DNA from: CALBPI01 sp942491885
GTDB lineage: Bacteria; Pseudomonadota; Gammaproteobacteria; Steroidobacterales; Woeseiaceae
Direction of reading: 5' to 3'
Assembly (NCBI GenBank): GCA_942491885.1
Contig: CALOCQ010000002.1
Coordinates: 186,001-250,000, forward strand
DNA length: 64,000 bases
The notes under the pieces: generated by a model
What the model was told of the DNA's origin: nothing
Database searches by the model: none
The model's input: only the letters and a program-made list of their open reading frames with translations
Program-made: the position numbers and the translations under genes
Shown here: in pieces, positions 26,005 to 34,457 of the stretch
Layout of the letters: the number at the start of each line of letters is the position of its first letter
How positions within the stretch are numbered: position 1 is the first letter of the stretch

Positions 26005-26528
26005 AGCCCTGCCGATACTGCGAGCGCGGCGCCGTGCTCATTACTGGCATGATGATGCTCACGCTGCTGGCGATCCTGCTGTCCAGTGTGTTGCGCACCT
26101 CGGCACTGTCGCTGGCCCACGCCGCCAGCCTGCGTTCGGCGGCGCGCGGCTTCGACGCGTGCGACCAGGCGCTGCGTGACGCTATGCAAGCGAGCGTCTT
26201 CATGCGCGCTCATGTCACAACTGCGAGCACAACCTTGCCCTTCGCTACTCGCCTCACAACGACGCTGCAATATCTGGGCAGCACCGATGCCATTCCGCAC
26301 CCGCAGTTCGATGCGGCAAGACACGCAAGCCTCGATGCCCACTACTTTGAAGTCACGGCGACAGCGACGGGCCCGCGCAGCACACGGGAAACCCAGCAAC
26401 AGGTGTTCCTGGTGATTGCCGATGCGGCCACGCCCGCCAATGTTGCACTTGCCCGCAACAGCGGCATCGACGTCAGTGACTTTGGCGACAGCGTTATCGC
26501 GATGTCATGGCGGCGGGTCGCGCAATGA
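26001..26528 (+). CDS. pilX: Type IV pilus assembly protein PilX
   Basis: 175 residues from ATG 26001, overlapping the pilW stop (ATGA). The N terminus ERGAVLITGMMMLTLLAILLSS is the usual PilX variant, with a hydrophobic helix but without the GFTLIE box and with no Glu5. The remainder has a Cys near residue 50 (FDACDQALRDA). In other bacteria PilX is followed by pilY1, which is absent here; the next gene is a pilE-like pilin. Confidence 0.85.
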   Translation: MKPCRYCERGAVLITGMMMLTLLAILLSSVLRTSALSLAHAASLRSAARGFDACDQALRDAMQASVFMRAHVTTASTTLPFATRLTTTLQYLGSTDAIPHPQFDAARHASLDAHYFEVTATATGPRSTRETQQQVFLVIADAATPANVALARNSGIDVSDFGDSVIAMSWRRVAQ

Positions 26529-26983
26529 ACCGCATATCCGATACCCCGCGCAATGTCGGCTCTATCCCTGTGCTCAGTGCTATCCGGAATCCCGGCTTTA
26601 CGTTGATCGAAGTACTCATCGTCGTTGCGATTGTCGGTGTGTTAACGGCCCTGGCCTGGCCGAGTTTCGCAGCACAACGCGACCGCGCGCAGCGCAGTGA
26701 GGCGCGCGCCTGGTTGTTACGTCTCGGCGCTGACCAGCAGACTTTTTTCATCCGTGAAGGACGCTATGCGCTCGACCTTGCAGAGCTCGGGCGCAGCCAG
26801 CCGCTGACACCGGGCGGGCAATACCGGCTGAGTGTGGCATCGAGCAGTAATGCGGGTTTTGTGATGCGTGCCGAGCGGGTCGCTCGCGACAAGGAAGCGG
26901 CGCGTTGCGCGTGGTTTACACTTGATCAGACACAGTTGCGCGAAGCCGGGCCGCAAGGGGTCGTCGAGTGCTGGATGCGTTAA
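26525..26983 (+). CDS. pilE: PilE-type pilin
   Basis: 152 residues from ATG 26525, overlapping the pilX stop (ATGA). An unusually long leader (about 23 residues) ends in PG before FTLIEVLIVVAIVGVL, with Glu5 present. The body matches PilE minor pilins of the pilVWXYE cluster: SEARAWLLRLGADQQTFF, RYALDLAELG, and a C-terminal Cys pair (AARCAWF, VECWMR). It ends tail to tail with lspA, overlapping it by four bases. Confidence 0.88.
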   Translation: MNRISDTPRNVGSIPVLSAIRNPGFTLIEVLIVVAIVGVLTALAWPSFAAQRDRAQRSEARAWLLRLGADQQTFFIREGRYALDLAELGRSQPLTPGGQYRLSVASSSNAGFVMRAERVARDKEAARCAWFTLDQTQLREAGPQGVVECWMR

Positions 26984-27636
26984 TCCGATGTAACGGTTTT
27001 AGGTGCGGCAGCCGTGTCGTTGCTGCTGCCGGACTTGCTTGGCTCGCCCACCGCCTCGTCCGTCGTCCCGCCCGCAGACTCGACGGCAGTCGCATCCGGC
27101 GAATCAGCCTCCGCGGTTTCGCGCCCGCTACCGAAAAAACTGTCGACGATCAACAGGAACGCGCCCACGCTGATCGCCATATCGGCAACGTTGAAGGTCG
27201 GGAAGTAAGCGTCTTCCCAGTGCACCTGAATGAAGTCGACAACGTAGTGCAAATGAACACGATCGATCACATTGCCGAGCGCACCGCCCAGCACCAGCGC
27301 AAGCGCAAGCGCAAGCCAGCCGTGGCCTTTCGCTGGCAGGCGACGCAGCCAGACGAGAATGACAACACTGACGACGACGGCCAGGCCGACGAACAAATAG
27401 CGCTGCCAGCCATCCTGGTCGCCAAGCAAACTGAACGCGGCGCCGGTGTTGTGTAAACGCGTGATATTCAAGACAGCATTGATGCGGATGCTGTCGTACA
27501 GCGCGAAGTTTTCAACAATGAGCCATTTGGTCAGCTGGTCGAGTCCGATCACGATTGCAGACAACCACAGCCACCGGCTGCTGGTCGTCTTGCGCGGCGC
27601 GGCAATGCCTTGCGCGGTGTTTGCTGTGTCTGTCAT
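26980..27636 (-). CDS. lspA: Lipoprotein signal peptidase (signal peptidase II)
   Basis: Inner-membrane aspartyl protease that removes signal peptides from prolipoproteins after lipidation. 218 residues with four helices and the conserved blocks DQLTKW, NTGAAFSLL, GALGNVIDR and FNVADMAISVG, which hold the two catalytic Asp residues. A hydrophilic tail of about 50 residues after the last helix (GRETAEADS to the end) makes it longer than the usual 160-170. The gene follows ribF after 31 bases; ileS, which usually lies between them in gammaproteobacteria, is missing here. Confidence 0.96.
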   Translation of the reverse strand: MTDTANTAQGIAAPRKTTSSRWLWLSAIVIGLDQLTKWLIVENFALYDSIRINAVLNITRLHNTGAAFSLLGDQDGWQRYLFVGLAVVVSVVILVWLRRLPAKGHGWLALALALVLGGALGNVIDRVHLHYVVDFIQVHWEDAYFPTFNVADMAISVGAFLLIVDSFFGSGRETAEADSPDATAVESAGGTTDEAVGEPSKSGSSNDTAAAPKTVTSD

Positions 27637-27669
27637 GCGCGCATATTAGCAGCTTGGCGCCGACGCTTG

Positions 27670-28638
27670 CTACGCATCGGGGTGCGCAGCGGCGGGCCCG
27701 GCTTGCGCATCGGCGAGCGCGGCGCGCGCGTCGGCTTCATCGCGCCGCATCTGTTCGGTCAATGCGTCGAGCGAATCAAATTTAACTTCGTTGCGGATTT
27801 TCGCGACCAGTTCGACGCCCAGTCGTTGCCCGTAGAGGTCGCCGCTGTAGTCGAAGACGTAGACCTCAAGCAGCACACCGACGCCGTCGACCGTCGGGCG
27901 CGTGCCAATGCTTGCGACACCGTCACGGGTTTCTCCGTCGACGCCATCGATACGTACAGCGAAAATACCGGACACCGGACTGGTGCGGCGGTGCAGCCGG
28001 ATATTGGCAGTGGGATAACCGAGCGTGCGACCCAGCTGCTGGCCATGCACCACTCTTCCGGAAAGCCGATAAGCACGCCCGAGTGCCTGTCGCACGGTGG
28101 CCATATCTCCGCTGCCAAGCGCCTCGCGGATCAGTGTCGCACTAACGCGCACGCCGCCCACAAACACGCTACCGACCTGCTCCACACTAAACCCGTGTTT
28201 CGTGCCGGCGCTAATCAGGTCGTCAACGCCGCCGCGGGCCTTGTGCCCGAAACGAAAGTCATCACCGATCACCAGATGACGCACGCCGAGCGTGTCGACC
28301 AGCAATTCATCGATGAACGCATTAACGCCGATTGCTGCCATCGCGCTGTCAAAGCGCGGGCAGAAGAAGCCATCCATGCCCAAGCGCTCGAACTCGGAAA
28401 AGCGTTCGCGAAACCGGGTCAGTCGTGCCGGCGGATTGGACGCACGAAAATATTCTTTTGGTAACGGCTCAAAACTCATGACCAACCCGGGCAGCTGGCG
28501 TTCGGCGGCCTCGTCGCGCACACGGCCGAGCAATGCCTGGTGCCCGACATGAATACCATCGTACCCGCCAATGGTCAGCACAGAGCCGCGGCCGGCAAGG
28601 TGGCGTTTCATCGCACGGGGATATCGATAACAGAACAT
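27670..28638 (-). CDS. ribF: Bifunctional riboflavin kinase/FAD synthetase RibF
   Basis: 322 residues. The N-terminal FAD synthetase domain has TIGGYDGIHVGHQ (nucleotide-binding HxGH) and VIGDDFRFGHKARGG, with a late VSATLIREAL block; the C-terminal riboflavin kinase domain has GRTLGYPTANI and VASIGTRPTV. It turns riboflavin into FMN and FAD in the cytosol. ATG 28638 is chosen: it starts one base after the murJ stop and gives the usual distance to the first motif. The upstream open frame belongs to murJ. Confidence 0.95.
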   Translation of the reverse strand: MFCYRYPRAMKRHLAGRGSVLTIGGYDGIHVGHQALLGRVRDEAAERQLPGLVMSFEPLPKEYFRASNPPARLTRFRERFSEFERLGMDGFFCPRFDSAMAAIGVNAFIDELLVDTLGVRHLVIGDDFRFGHKARGGVDDLISAGTKHGFSVEQVGSVFVGGVRVSATLIREALGSGDMATVRQALGRAYRLSGRVVHGQQLGRTLGYPTANIRLHRRTSPVSGIFAVRIDGVDGETRDGVASIGTRPTVDGVGVLLEVYVFDYSGDLYGQRLGVELVAKIRNEVKFDSLDALTEQMRRDEADARAALADAQAGPAAAHPDA

Positions 28639-28639
28639 G

Positions 28640-30319
28640 TCAGGTTGCCGCGCCGTCGTCAGGAGTGGATGCCGGCGACATACGCAAATGAGACACGCGC
28701 ATGCCGCTCGCCAATAACACGCAAAAATACAGCGCGCCGCCAGCACCAACAAGTACCGCGACCCGCCCGGCGCGCAGCCATGGCGACCCGTCCAGCCACC
28801 ATTGCAGCGGCGGCGTCGCCCACCACAAAAACGCGGCCATCACAGTAGCGGCACCAACAATGCGCACAAAGAACATGCCCCAGCCAGGCATTGCTACGAT
28901 GAGCCCGCCGCGCCGTAACCCGAGCCACAGCAGGAAGGCATTAACAAAGCCGGCGACAGTCGTCGCAAGGGCCAACCCGGCGTGCGTAGCGGCGACATCC
29001 ATGCGGATCAATGCATAAACAAACGCAAGGTTCAACACCAGATTAACAACCAGCGCGATCAGACCTACCTTGACCGGCGTCTTCGTGTCCTGGCGCGCGA
29101 AGTAGCCGGGCGCCAGCACCTTGATACCGATGAATGCCAGCAAGCCACCGGAGAACGCCCACAAACTGGCGCGCGCCATCTGCACATCAAACGCGTCGAA
29201 GGCGCCGCCGTAGAAAATCGTCGCGATCAGCGGGCCGGCGAGCAATGCCAGCCCTATGGTTGCCGGCAGCGCGATTAGCAGCACAACACGCAGTGCCCAG
29301 TCGAGTGTTTGCGAGAACTCGCGCGGCTCGCTGCCGGCGAAACTACGCGACAGGCTCGGCAAGATCACCGTTGCAAGCGCGATACCGAACACGCCGAGCG
29401 GAAACTCCATCAGTCGGTCGGAAAAATACAGCCACGCCGGGCGCCCTTCGCCGAGCAGCGAGGCGAGCATGTTATCGATGACAAGATTGATCTGCACGAC
29501 GGACGAACCGAATATTGCCGGCACCATCAGGCGCCCGATCTTGCGCACGCCCGGATGCTGCGCGCCCCACTTCGGGCGCGGCACCATGCCGATGCCTTTC
29601 AGAAACGGCAGCTGGAAAGCGAGCTGCGCCACGCCCGCGACCAACACGCCGATTGCGAGCGCCAGCGTCGGGCGGTCCAGCAAAGGCGATACCCAGATGG
29701 CAAAACCAATCAAAGAAACATTCAGCAATACCGGCGTGAATGCCGGCACGGCGAAGCGGCCGTAGGTGTTGAGCAAGCCGGCCGCAAGCGCCGTCAACGA
29801 GATAAACAGGATGTAGGGGAACGTGAAGCGCAACATCAGCGTTGTCAGCTCGAACGTCTTGTCATCACTTAAAAATCCGGGCGCGAATCCGGCGACCAGC
29901 AGCGGCGCGGCGATGACACCGATCAGCGTCACACCGAACAATGCCGCACCCAATGTACCGGCCACCGCGTCGGTGAGCTCGTGCACGGCACGCTCGCCCT
30001 GCTTCTCACGGGTTTCGTTAAGAACCGGCACGAAGGCTTGCGCGAAGGCGCCCTCGGCAAAAAAGCGCCGCAGCATGTTCGGAATACGGTTGGCGATGAT
30101 GAATGCGTCCATCATCCAGTCGGCACCAAACATGCGCGTGAACACCATGTCGCGCGCAAGGCCCAGAACGCGCGAGATCATCGTCATCGCGCTCACCACG
30201 CCGGTCGAGCGCAACAGCGTCCTGGTGGTCGGGCGAACCCTGTCGGCTTGCGGATTGTCGTTGGGTGTTGTGATAGCGGCGATCCTGACAAACGGCGGCG
30301 GCGTACTACCGGCCAGCAA
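28640..30319 (-). CDS. murJ: Lipid II flippase MurJ
   Basis: Inner-membrane protein with about 14 helices of the MOP exporter fold that moves lipid II to the periplasmic face for peptidoglycan synthesis. Family blocks: SAMTMISRVLGLARD, RIPNMLRRFFAEGAFAQAFVP, FPYILFISLTALAAGLLN, PLGVFGIALATVILPSLS and KVLAPGYFARQDTKTPV. The first in-frame start is TTG 30319, giving 559 residues; no ATG lies before MTMISRVLG, which itself would be slightly late, so the true start is uncertain. Followed immediately by ribF. Confidence 0.94.
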   Translation of the reverse strand: MLAGSTPPPFVRIAAITTPNDNPQADRVRPTTRTLLRSTGVVSAMTMISRVLGLARDMVFTRMFGADWMMDAFIIANRIPNMLRRFFAEGAFAQAFVPVLNETREKQGERAVHELTDAVAGTLGAALFGVTLIGVIAAPLLVAGFAPGFLSDDKTFELTTLMLRFTFPYILFISLTALAAGLLNTYGRFAVPAFTPVLLNVSLIGFAIWVSPLLDRPTLALAIGVLVAGVAQLAFQLPFLKGIGMVPRPKWGAQHPGVRKIGRLMVPAIFGSSVVQINLVIDNMLASLLGEGRPAWLYFSDRLMEFPLGVFGIALATVILPSLSRSFAGSEPREFSQTLDWALRVVLLIALPATIGLALLAGPLIATIFYGGAFDAFDVQMARASLWAFSGGLLAFIGIKVLAPGYFARQDTKTPVKVGLIALVVNLVLNLAFVYALIRMDVAATHAGLALATTVAGFVNAFLLWLGLRRGGLIVAMPGWGMFFVRIVGAATVMAAFLWWATPPLQWWLDGSPWLRAGRVAVLVGAGGALYFCVLLASGMRVSHLRMSPASTPDDGAAT

Positions 30320-30634
30320 TGCTGCTGGCGCTGATATGCGCGATGGCGCAAGTGTACCGGATCACAGGTCGAATCCCATGCCGGCTGCGGCTCGCGTCAG
30401 CCGAATTTCACGCAATGCTGTGCTATCTATCGCGGCCAGAGGCATTGACTTGCCGCGCCGATATGCCGATAATTCTCGGCTGATTTCACGCCGGCCCGCG
30501 TATCTGACCAAAAGATTCGCACTACAGCAGGCTGGCGATCACAGAAATTCAACAAGATTCAGTATTTTACGCTACACAGGCGATGCGCAGAAGCGCTGCC
30601 CGGTGGCGACAGAGAACTTCGGAGTACAAGCCCA
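30320..30634. other. Divergent intergenic region between murJ and rpsT
   Basis: 315 bases holding promoters for murJ (minus) and rpsT (plus). A clear sigma-70 promoter for rpsT is annotated separately. The right half, from about 30480 to 30634, should be the rpsT 5' leader of about 155 bases. I see no other gene. Confidence 0.65.
30445..30473 (+). promoter_or_regulatory. Sigma-70 promoter of rpsT
   Basis: TTGACT (30445-30450), a 17-base spacer and GATAAT (30468-30473). Transcription should start near 30480, leaving a leader of about 155 bases before the GTG start of rpsT. Confidence 0.8.
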
Positions 30635-30901
30635 GTGGCCAATATTAAATCCGCACAGAAACGTGCCCGCACATCGGAAAAACGCCGCCTCGCCAACATG
30701 GCGCAGCGCTCGCGCATGCGTACTTTCATCAAGCGCGTCGTAACCGACGTGGAGAAAGGCGACAAAGACGCCGCCGTAACCAGCTACAAAGCAGCGGTGC
30801 CGGTCATCGACAACATGGCGGGCAAAGGCATCATCCACAAGAACAAGGCCGCACGTCATAAGAGCCGCCTGAACAAGATGATCCTCGCGATGAGTGCCTG
30901 A
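30635..30901 (+). CDS. rpsT: Small ribosomal subunit protein S20
   Basis: 88-residue basic protein of the 30S subunit that binds the 5' domain of 16S rRNA. The full family pattern is present: MANIKSAQKRARTSEKRR, RSRMRTFIKRV, and the closing KNKAARHKSRLNKMI. The start codon is GTG (30635); in E. coli rpsT also uses a weak start (UUG) that takes part in self-regulation, so the non-ATG start may matter. A strong promoter lies 160 bases upstream and a terminator 30 bases downstream. Divergent from murJ, as is common. Confidence 0.97.
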   Translation: MANIKSAQKRARTSEKRRLANMAQRSRMRTFIKRVVTDVEKGDKDAAVTSYKAAVPVIDNMAGKGIIHKNKAARHKSRLNKMILAMSA

Positions 30902-30930
30902 TAACGCTCAAGCGCGTGCCTCAGGGTGAT

Positions 30931-30958
30931 AAAAAAACCGGCATCAGCCGGTTTTTTT
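30931..30958. terminator. Bidirectional terminator between rpsT and obgE
   Basis: Stem ACCGGC (30937-30942) with GCCGGT (30947-30952) and an ATCA loop, flanked by seven A on the left and seven T on the right, so it can end transcription of rpsT (plus) and of obgE (minus). Confidence 0.9.
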
Positions 30959-31015
30959 GTGTCTGGGGCTTTTTTGTACCTGAAAGCTAGCAGCGTCGTT
31001 GCAGTAACGGCCTGC

Positions 31016-32122
31016 TTACAGGTCCTGATCGACGCGCGGCAACCCCGCCGCCTCGCGCGTCTCCGGCAAAACATCGACCGGCTTGTCGCTGTCGCTAACG
31101 CCGTCGTCCGACGGCTGTTCGTGCAGCCACGCCATGATCGCACCGGCCAGTACCTCGGTGCTTTCACCGGTCGCGGCACTGACCTCGAACACCGGCCCAT
31201 CCCAGCCGAGCGTTTCCAGCAATTCGCTGCGCGCGGCGGTAAGCGCGGCGTCATCCAGCAAATCACACTTATTGATAACCAGCCAGCGTTCGCGCTCGGC
31301 AAGCTCCGGGTCGAACTTCGCGAGCTCGTCAGCGATTTCGGTCACCGCCTGCGCTGGGCTGGTGCTGCCCTCTACAGGCGCGACATCGACGACATGCAAT
31401 AGCAGGCGCGTTCGCTGCACATGTTTCAGGAACTGAACGCCAAGGCCCGCGCCGTCGGCGGCCCCAGGGATCAGGCCCGGAATATCCGCCATGACGAAGC
31501 TCTGCCCCGCGCCGACCGAAACCACACCCAGGTTCGGGTGCAGTGTCGTGAAGGGATAGTCGGCGACCTTCGGGCGCGCGGCACTCATCGCGCGGATCAG
31601 CGTCGACTTGCCGGCATTCGGCATGCCGAGCAGACCGACATCGGCCAGCAACTTCAGCTCGAGATTCAGGTGTCGACCCTCGCCCGGCGTGCCGGGCGTT
31701 GTCTTGCGCGGCGCACGATTGACGCTGCTCTTGAAACGCGCGTTGCCCTGGCCGCCCTGGCCGCCAGCCGCCACCCGCAGGCGTTGCTCATGGGCACTCA
31801 GGTCGCCGATGAATTCCTGCGTGTCGATATCCATGACAATGGTGCCAACCGGTACGGTGACGATGAGATCCTCGCCGGAACCGCCGGTCTTGTTGCGCCC
31901 GGCACCGGGTTGCCCGTTGTCGGCACGGAATTTCCGCCGCACCCGAAAATCTACCAGCGTATTGATGCTCTTGTCGGCAACCAGCACGACATCGCCGCCG
32001 CGACCGCCATCGCCGCCATCCGGCCCGCCACGCGGAATATATTTCTCGCGGCGGAAGCTAAGCGCGCCCGCACCACCGTTGCCGGCCTGCACTCGCATTG
32101 TCGCTTCATCAACAAATTTCAT
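31016..32122 (-). CDS. obgE: GTPase ObgE/CgtA
   Basis: 368-residue GTPase that associates with the 50S subunit and links ribosome assembly to growth and ppGpp. The glycine-rich Obg fold fills residues 1-158 (GGRGGDVVLVAD, AAGGQGGQGN). The GTPase domain has G1 GMPNAGKST, G2 YPFTT, G3 DIPG, G4 NKCD and G5 SAATG. A short acidic tail follows, as in other proteobacterial ObgE proteins. It lies downstream of rplU-rpmA, the standard order, but a terminator hairpin stands between it and rpmA. Confidence 0.97.
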   Translation of the reverse strand: MKFVDEATMRVQAGNGGAGALSFRREKYIPRGGPDGGDGGRGGDVVLVADKSINTLVDFRVRRKFRADNGQPGAGRNKTGGSGEDLIVTVPVGTIVMDIDTQEFIGDLSAHEQRLRVAAGGQGGQGNARFKSSVNRAPRKTTPGTPGEGRHLNLELKLLADVGLLGMPNAGKSTLIRAMSAARPKVADYPFTTLHPNLGVVSVGAGQSFVMADIPGLIPGAADGAGLGVQFLKHVQRTRLLLHVVDVAPVEGSTSPAQAVTEIADELAKFDPELAERERWLVINKCDLLDDAALTAARSELLETLGWDGPVFEVSAATGESTEVLAGAIMAWLHEQPSDDGVSDSDKPVDVLPETREAAGLPRVDQDL

Positions 32123-32176
32123 GATTGGATGTCCCGTGGCGCGGCTATAAGCCTAGCGCGCGAAGGCTGCAGGTAC

Positions 32177-32205
32177 AAAAAACCCCGCAGAGTGCGGGGT
32201 TTTTG
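32177..32205 (-). terminator. Hairpin terminator between rpmA and obgE
   Basis: Stem ACCCCGC (32182-32188) with GCGGGGT (32194-32200). On the minus strand it is followed by six T, so it should reduce or stop read-through from rpmA into obgE, which begins 55 bases further on. T residues on the other side also make it usable in the plus direction. Confidence 0.85.
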
Positions 32206-32237
32206 TTACGCAGGTCGCGGTAGCAACCGCGCAGCGT

Positions 32238-32495
32238 CTATTCCGCGATGACGTTGATGTGTTTGCGGTTTTTCGGTCCGCGGGTCTGGAACACCACTTT
32301 GCCGGCCGCTTTCGCGAACAACGTGTAGTCGCGACCCATGCCGACGTTGAGTCCGGGATGGAAGTGCGAGCCACGCTGGCGCACCAGGATGTTACCCGGG
32401 ATGACGTCTTCGCCGCCATAGCGCTTGACGCCGAGTCGTTTGGATTCCGAATCGCGACCGTTCTTGGTACTGCCGCCTGCTTTCTTATGTGCCAT
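32238..32495 (-). CDS. rpmA: Large ribosomal subunit protein L27
   Basis: 85 residues, full family match: MAHKKAGGSTKNGRDSESKR, RYGGEDVIPGNILVRQRG and GRDYTLFAKAAGKVVF. The N-terminal tail reaches the peptidyl-transferase centre. Second gene of rplU-rpmA, 40 bases after rplU. Confidence 0.98.
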   Translation of the reverse strand: MAHKKAGGSTKNGRDSESKRLGVKRYGGEDVIPGNILVRQRGSHFHPGLNVGMGRDYTLFAKAAGKVVFQTRGPKNRKHINVIAE

Positions 32496-32535
32496 GTTGA
32501 ACTACCTCAACTTAATCTGAATGGGTGTGCGCGGG

Positions 32536-32892
32536 TTACTCTTCTTCGCCCGTCTTGTCGGCGGCTTTCTTGGCGCGCGGGGCGCCGGTGATGCCTGTGA
32601 CTTCGACCTCGGTGTACCACTGACGGTGGCCCTTGGTGCGCATGTAATTCTGGCGACGCTTGAATTTAATCACCATCACTTTTTTGCCCTTGGCTGTTTC
32701 CAGCACCTTGGCTTTGACTTTGCCGCCCTTGACGAGTGGCGTGCCGACTTTGACGTTGCTGCCGTCACCGACCAGCAATACCTGGTCGAATTCCACTGCT
32801 GCGCCCTGCTCGGCATCCAGCTTCTCAACCTTCAGGCGTGTGCCCTTGCTTGCGCGATATTGTTTACCGCCACTACGAAAAACCGCGTACAT
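32536..32892 (-). CDS. rplU: Large ribosomal subunit protein L21
   Basis: 118 residues starting MYAVFRSGGKQYRA at ATG 32892; an in-frame start nine codons further up has no family support. VKVGTPLVKGG, KFKRRQNYMRTKGHRQ and TEVEVTGI are the L21 blocks. A 16-residue charged C-terminal extension (APRAKKAADKTGEEE) goes beyond the usual end near 103. A promoter about 205 bases upstream implies a long 5' leader. Confidence 0.97.
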   Translation of the reverse strand: MYAVFRSGGKQYRASKGTRLKVEKLDAEQGAAVEFDQVLLVGDGSNVKVGTPLVKGGKVKAKVLETAKGKKVMVIKFKRRQNYMRTKGHRQWYTEVEVTGITGAPRAKKAADKTGEEE

Positions 32893-33096
32893 GTCTTTAA
32901 CTCCGCTGCGACCCTGCAACGCCGGAACTCCGGCGTCGGGGCACGTATTAATCTTTGGTCTCTACGCCGACATCGCACCGGCGGCGCGGGCTTGCGCGCA
33001 ACTCGGGTGCTCTGATCGGGTTTCCCGCGCAGCGTGCGTCGCATCCGCCACACTAATATGGAGGGCGCCCGGATCTGGCTGCGCAAAAGACCGCGA

Positions 33097-33125
33097 ATTG
33101 TACGGCGGCGGGCGCGCCCGGTCAA
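33097..33125 (-). promoter_or_regulatory. Sigma-70 promoter of rplU-rpmA
   Basis: On the minus strand, TTGACC (33120-33125), a 17-base GC-only spacer, and TACAAT (33097-33102). Transcription would start near 33090, giving a leader of roughly 200 bases to rplU. The rest of the 348-base gap between rplU and ispB shows no gene that I trust. Confidence 0.8.
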
Positions 33126-33240
33126 CCACGGGCGCAGCATTTTAGCCTTTGGCGTGGTTCGCGCACAAAAACCGGCCAACGCTGGACACACCATCGGCAT
33201 GACTGTCGCCAAAAGCGCCCGATTCAGGCATCATTTGCGG

Positions 33241-34248
33241 ATGCAACCAGCCACTAAAACCTTTCCGGTATCGTCACTGGACGATATTCGCGAACTTTGC
33301 GCCCAGGATCTTGCGGCGCTCGACCGTCTTATCGAAACCAGCCTGCGCAGCGATGTCGCGCTGGTATCACAGGTATCACGCTACATTGTCGCCGCCGGCG
33401 GCAAGCGATTGCGTCCGTTGATCGTCCTGCTCGCCTCGCGCGCGCTCGGCCATTCGGCGGAGCAGGACAGCCGCTATGTGCAGGCTGCGGCGATTATCGA
33501 GTTCATCCATACGGCAACATTGTTGCACGACGACGTCGTTGACAGCTCGGAGCGGCGACGCGGGCGCGAAACAGCGAACGCGGTGTTTGGCAACCAGGCC
33601 AGCGTGCTCGTAGGTGACTTCCTGTATTCGCGCTCATTCCAGATGATGGTCAAAATCGATGACATGCGCGTCATGCGGTTGCTCGCCGATGCCACCAACA
33701 CCATCGCCGCCGGCGAAGTCATGCAGCTGATGAACGTTCATGAGCCCGACACGACTGAAGAGCAATACCGGCAGGTTATCTACCGCAAGACGGCGCGTTT
33801 GTTCGAAGCCGGCGCGCAGATCGGCGGTTTGATCGCCGGCAAGGACAACGCAACGCTCGACCTTCTCGGTCGCTATGGCCGCGAACTCGGCATGGCGTTT
33901 CAGCTCGTCGACGACGCGCTCGACTACAGCGCCAGCGCAGAGGAACTCGGCAAGAACCTCGGTGACGACCTCGCCGAGGGCAAGCCCACGCTGCCGCTGA
34001 TCTATGCCTTGCAACACGGTGATGCGGCCCAGCAAAGCCTGCTGCGCGACGCGATCACAAACGGCGGGCTGGAGCATCTCGACGAAATCGGCAAAGCCAT
34101 TGAATCGACCGGTGCACTTGAGTACACTCGCCGCCGCGCTCAGGAAGCTTCGGATTCCGCGGTTCAGGCAATAAGTCAGCTTGCACCATCGGTTTACAAG
34201 GATGCCCTGGTCGCTATTGCAGAGTTCTCTGTTTCAAGACGTTTCTAA
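33241..34248 (+). CDS. ispB: Octaprenyl/polyprenyl diphosphate synthase
   Basis: 335-residue trans-prenyltransferase that extends farnesyl diphosphate with isopentenyl diphosphate to make the ubiquinone side chain. Both aspartate-rich motifs are present: LLHDDVVD (first) and LVDDALDY (second), with GGKRLRP and GNQASVLVGDFLYSRSF between. ATG 33241 (MQPATKTFPV) gives the usual length; ATG 33199 is possible, and the longer open frame upstream overlaps the rplU promoter and is not family-like. Divergent from rplU, the common gammaproteobacterial order. Confidence 0.95.
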   Translation: MQPATKTFPVSSLDDIRELCAQDLAALDRLIETSLRSDVALVSQVSRYIVAAGGKRLRPLIVLLASRALGHSAEQDSRYVQAAAIIEFIHTATLLHDDVVDSSERRRGRETANAVFGNQASVLVGDFLYSRSFQMMVKIDDMRVMRLLADATNTIAAGEVMQLMNVHEPDTTEEQYRQVIYRKTARLFEAGAQIGGLIAGKDNATLDLLGRYGRELGMAFQLVDDALDYSASAEELGKNLGDDLAEGKPTLPLIYALQHGDAAQQSLLRDAITNGGLEHLDEIGKAIESTGALEYTRRRAQEASDSAVQAISQLAPSVYKDALVAIAEFSVSRRF

Positions 34249-34302
34249 CGCCGCAGTCGTTTCCCGAACGGCAGACTGTGGCGCAGAAGTCAGCGAAAAA
34301 AT

Positions 34303-34379
34303 CGGGGTGTAGCTCAGCCTGGTAGAGCACTGTCTTCGGGAGGCAGGGGCCGGAGGTTCAAATCCTCTCACCCCGACCA
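34303..34379 (+). tRNA. tRNA-Pro (anticodon CGG)
   Basis: Acceptor CGGGGTG pairs with CACCCCG; D-arm AGCTCAGCCTGGTAGAGC; anticodon stem CTGTC/GGCAG with loop TTCGGGA (anticodon CGG, reading CCG); T-arm GGTTCAAATCC; encoded ACCA end. All stems pair, with one T-G pair in the anticodon stem. Confidence 0.97.
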
Positions 34380-34457
34380 TTTTTCGTTTTAGCTGCCGGC
34401 AAGGATGCCGACATGCTGACCGCGGCTCGCCCCACACGCGAGCATCCTGCTCTCGCC

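Noticed and set aside
33034..33240. N-terminal extension of IspB by 69 codons
   Set aside because: It would run across the rplU promoter, is Arg-rich and does not match the family; ATG 33241 gives the normal length.
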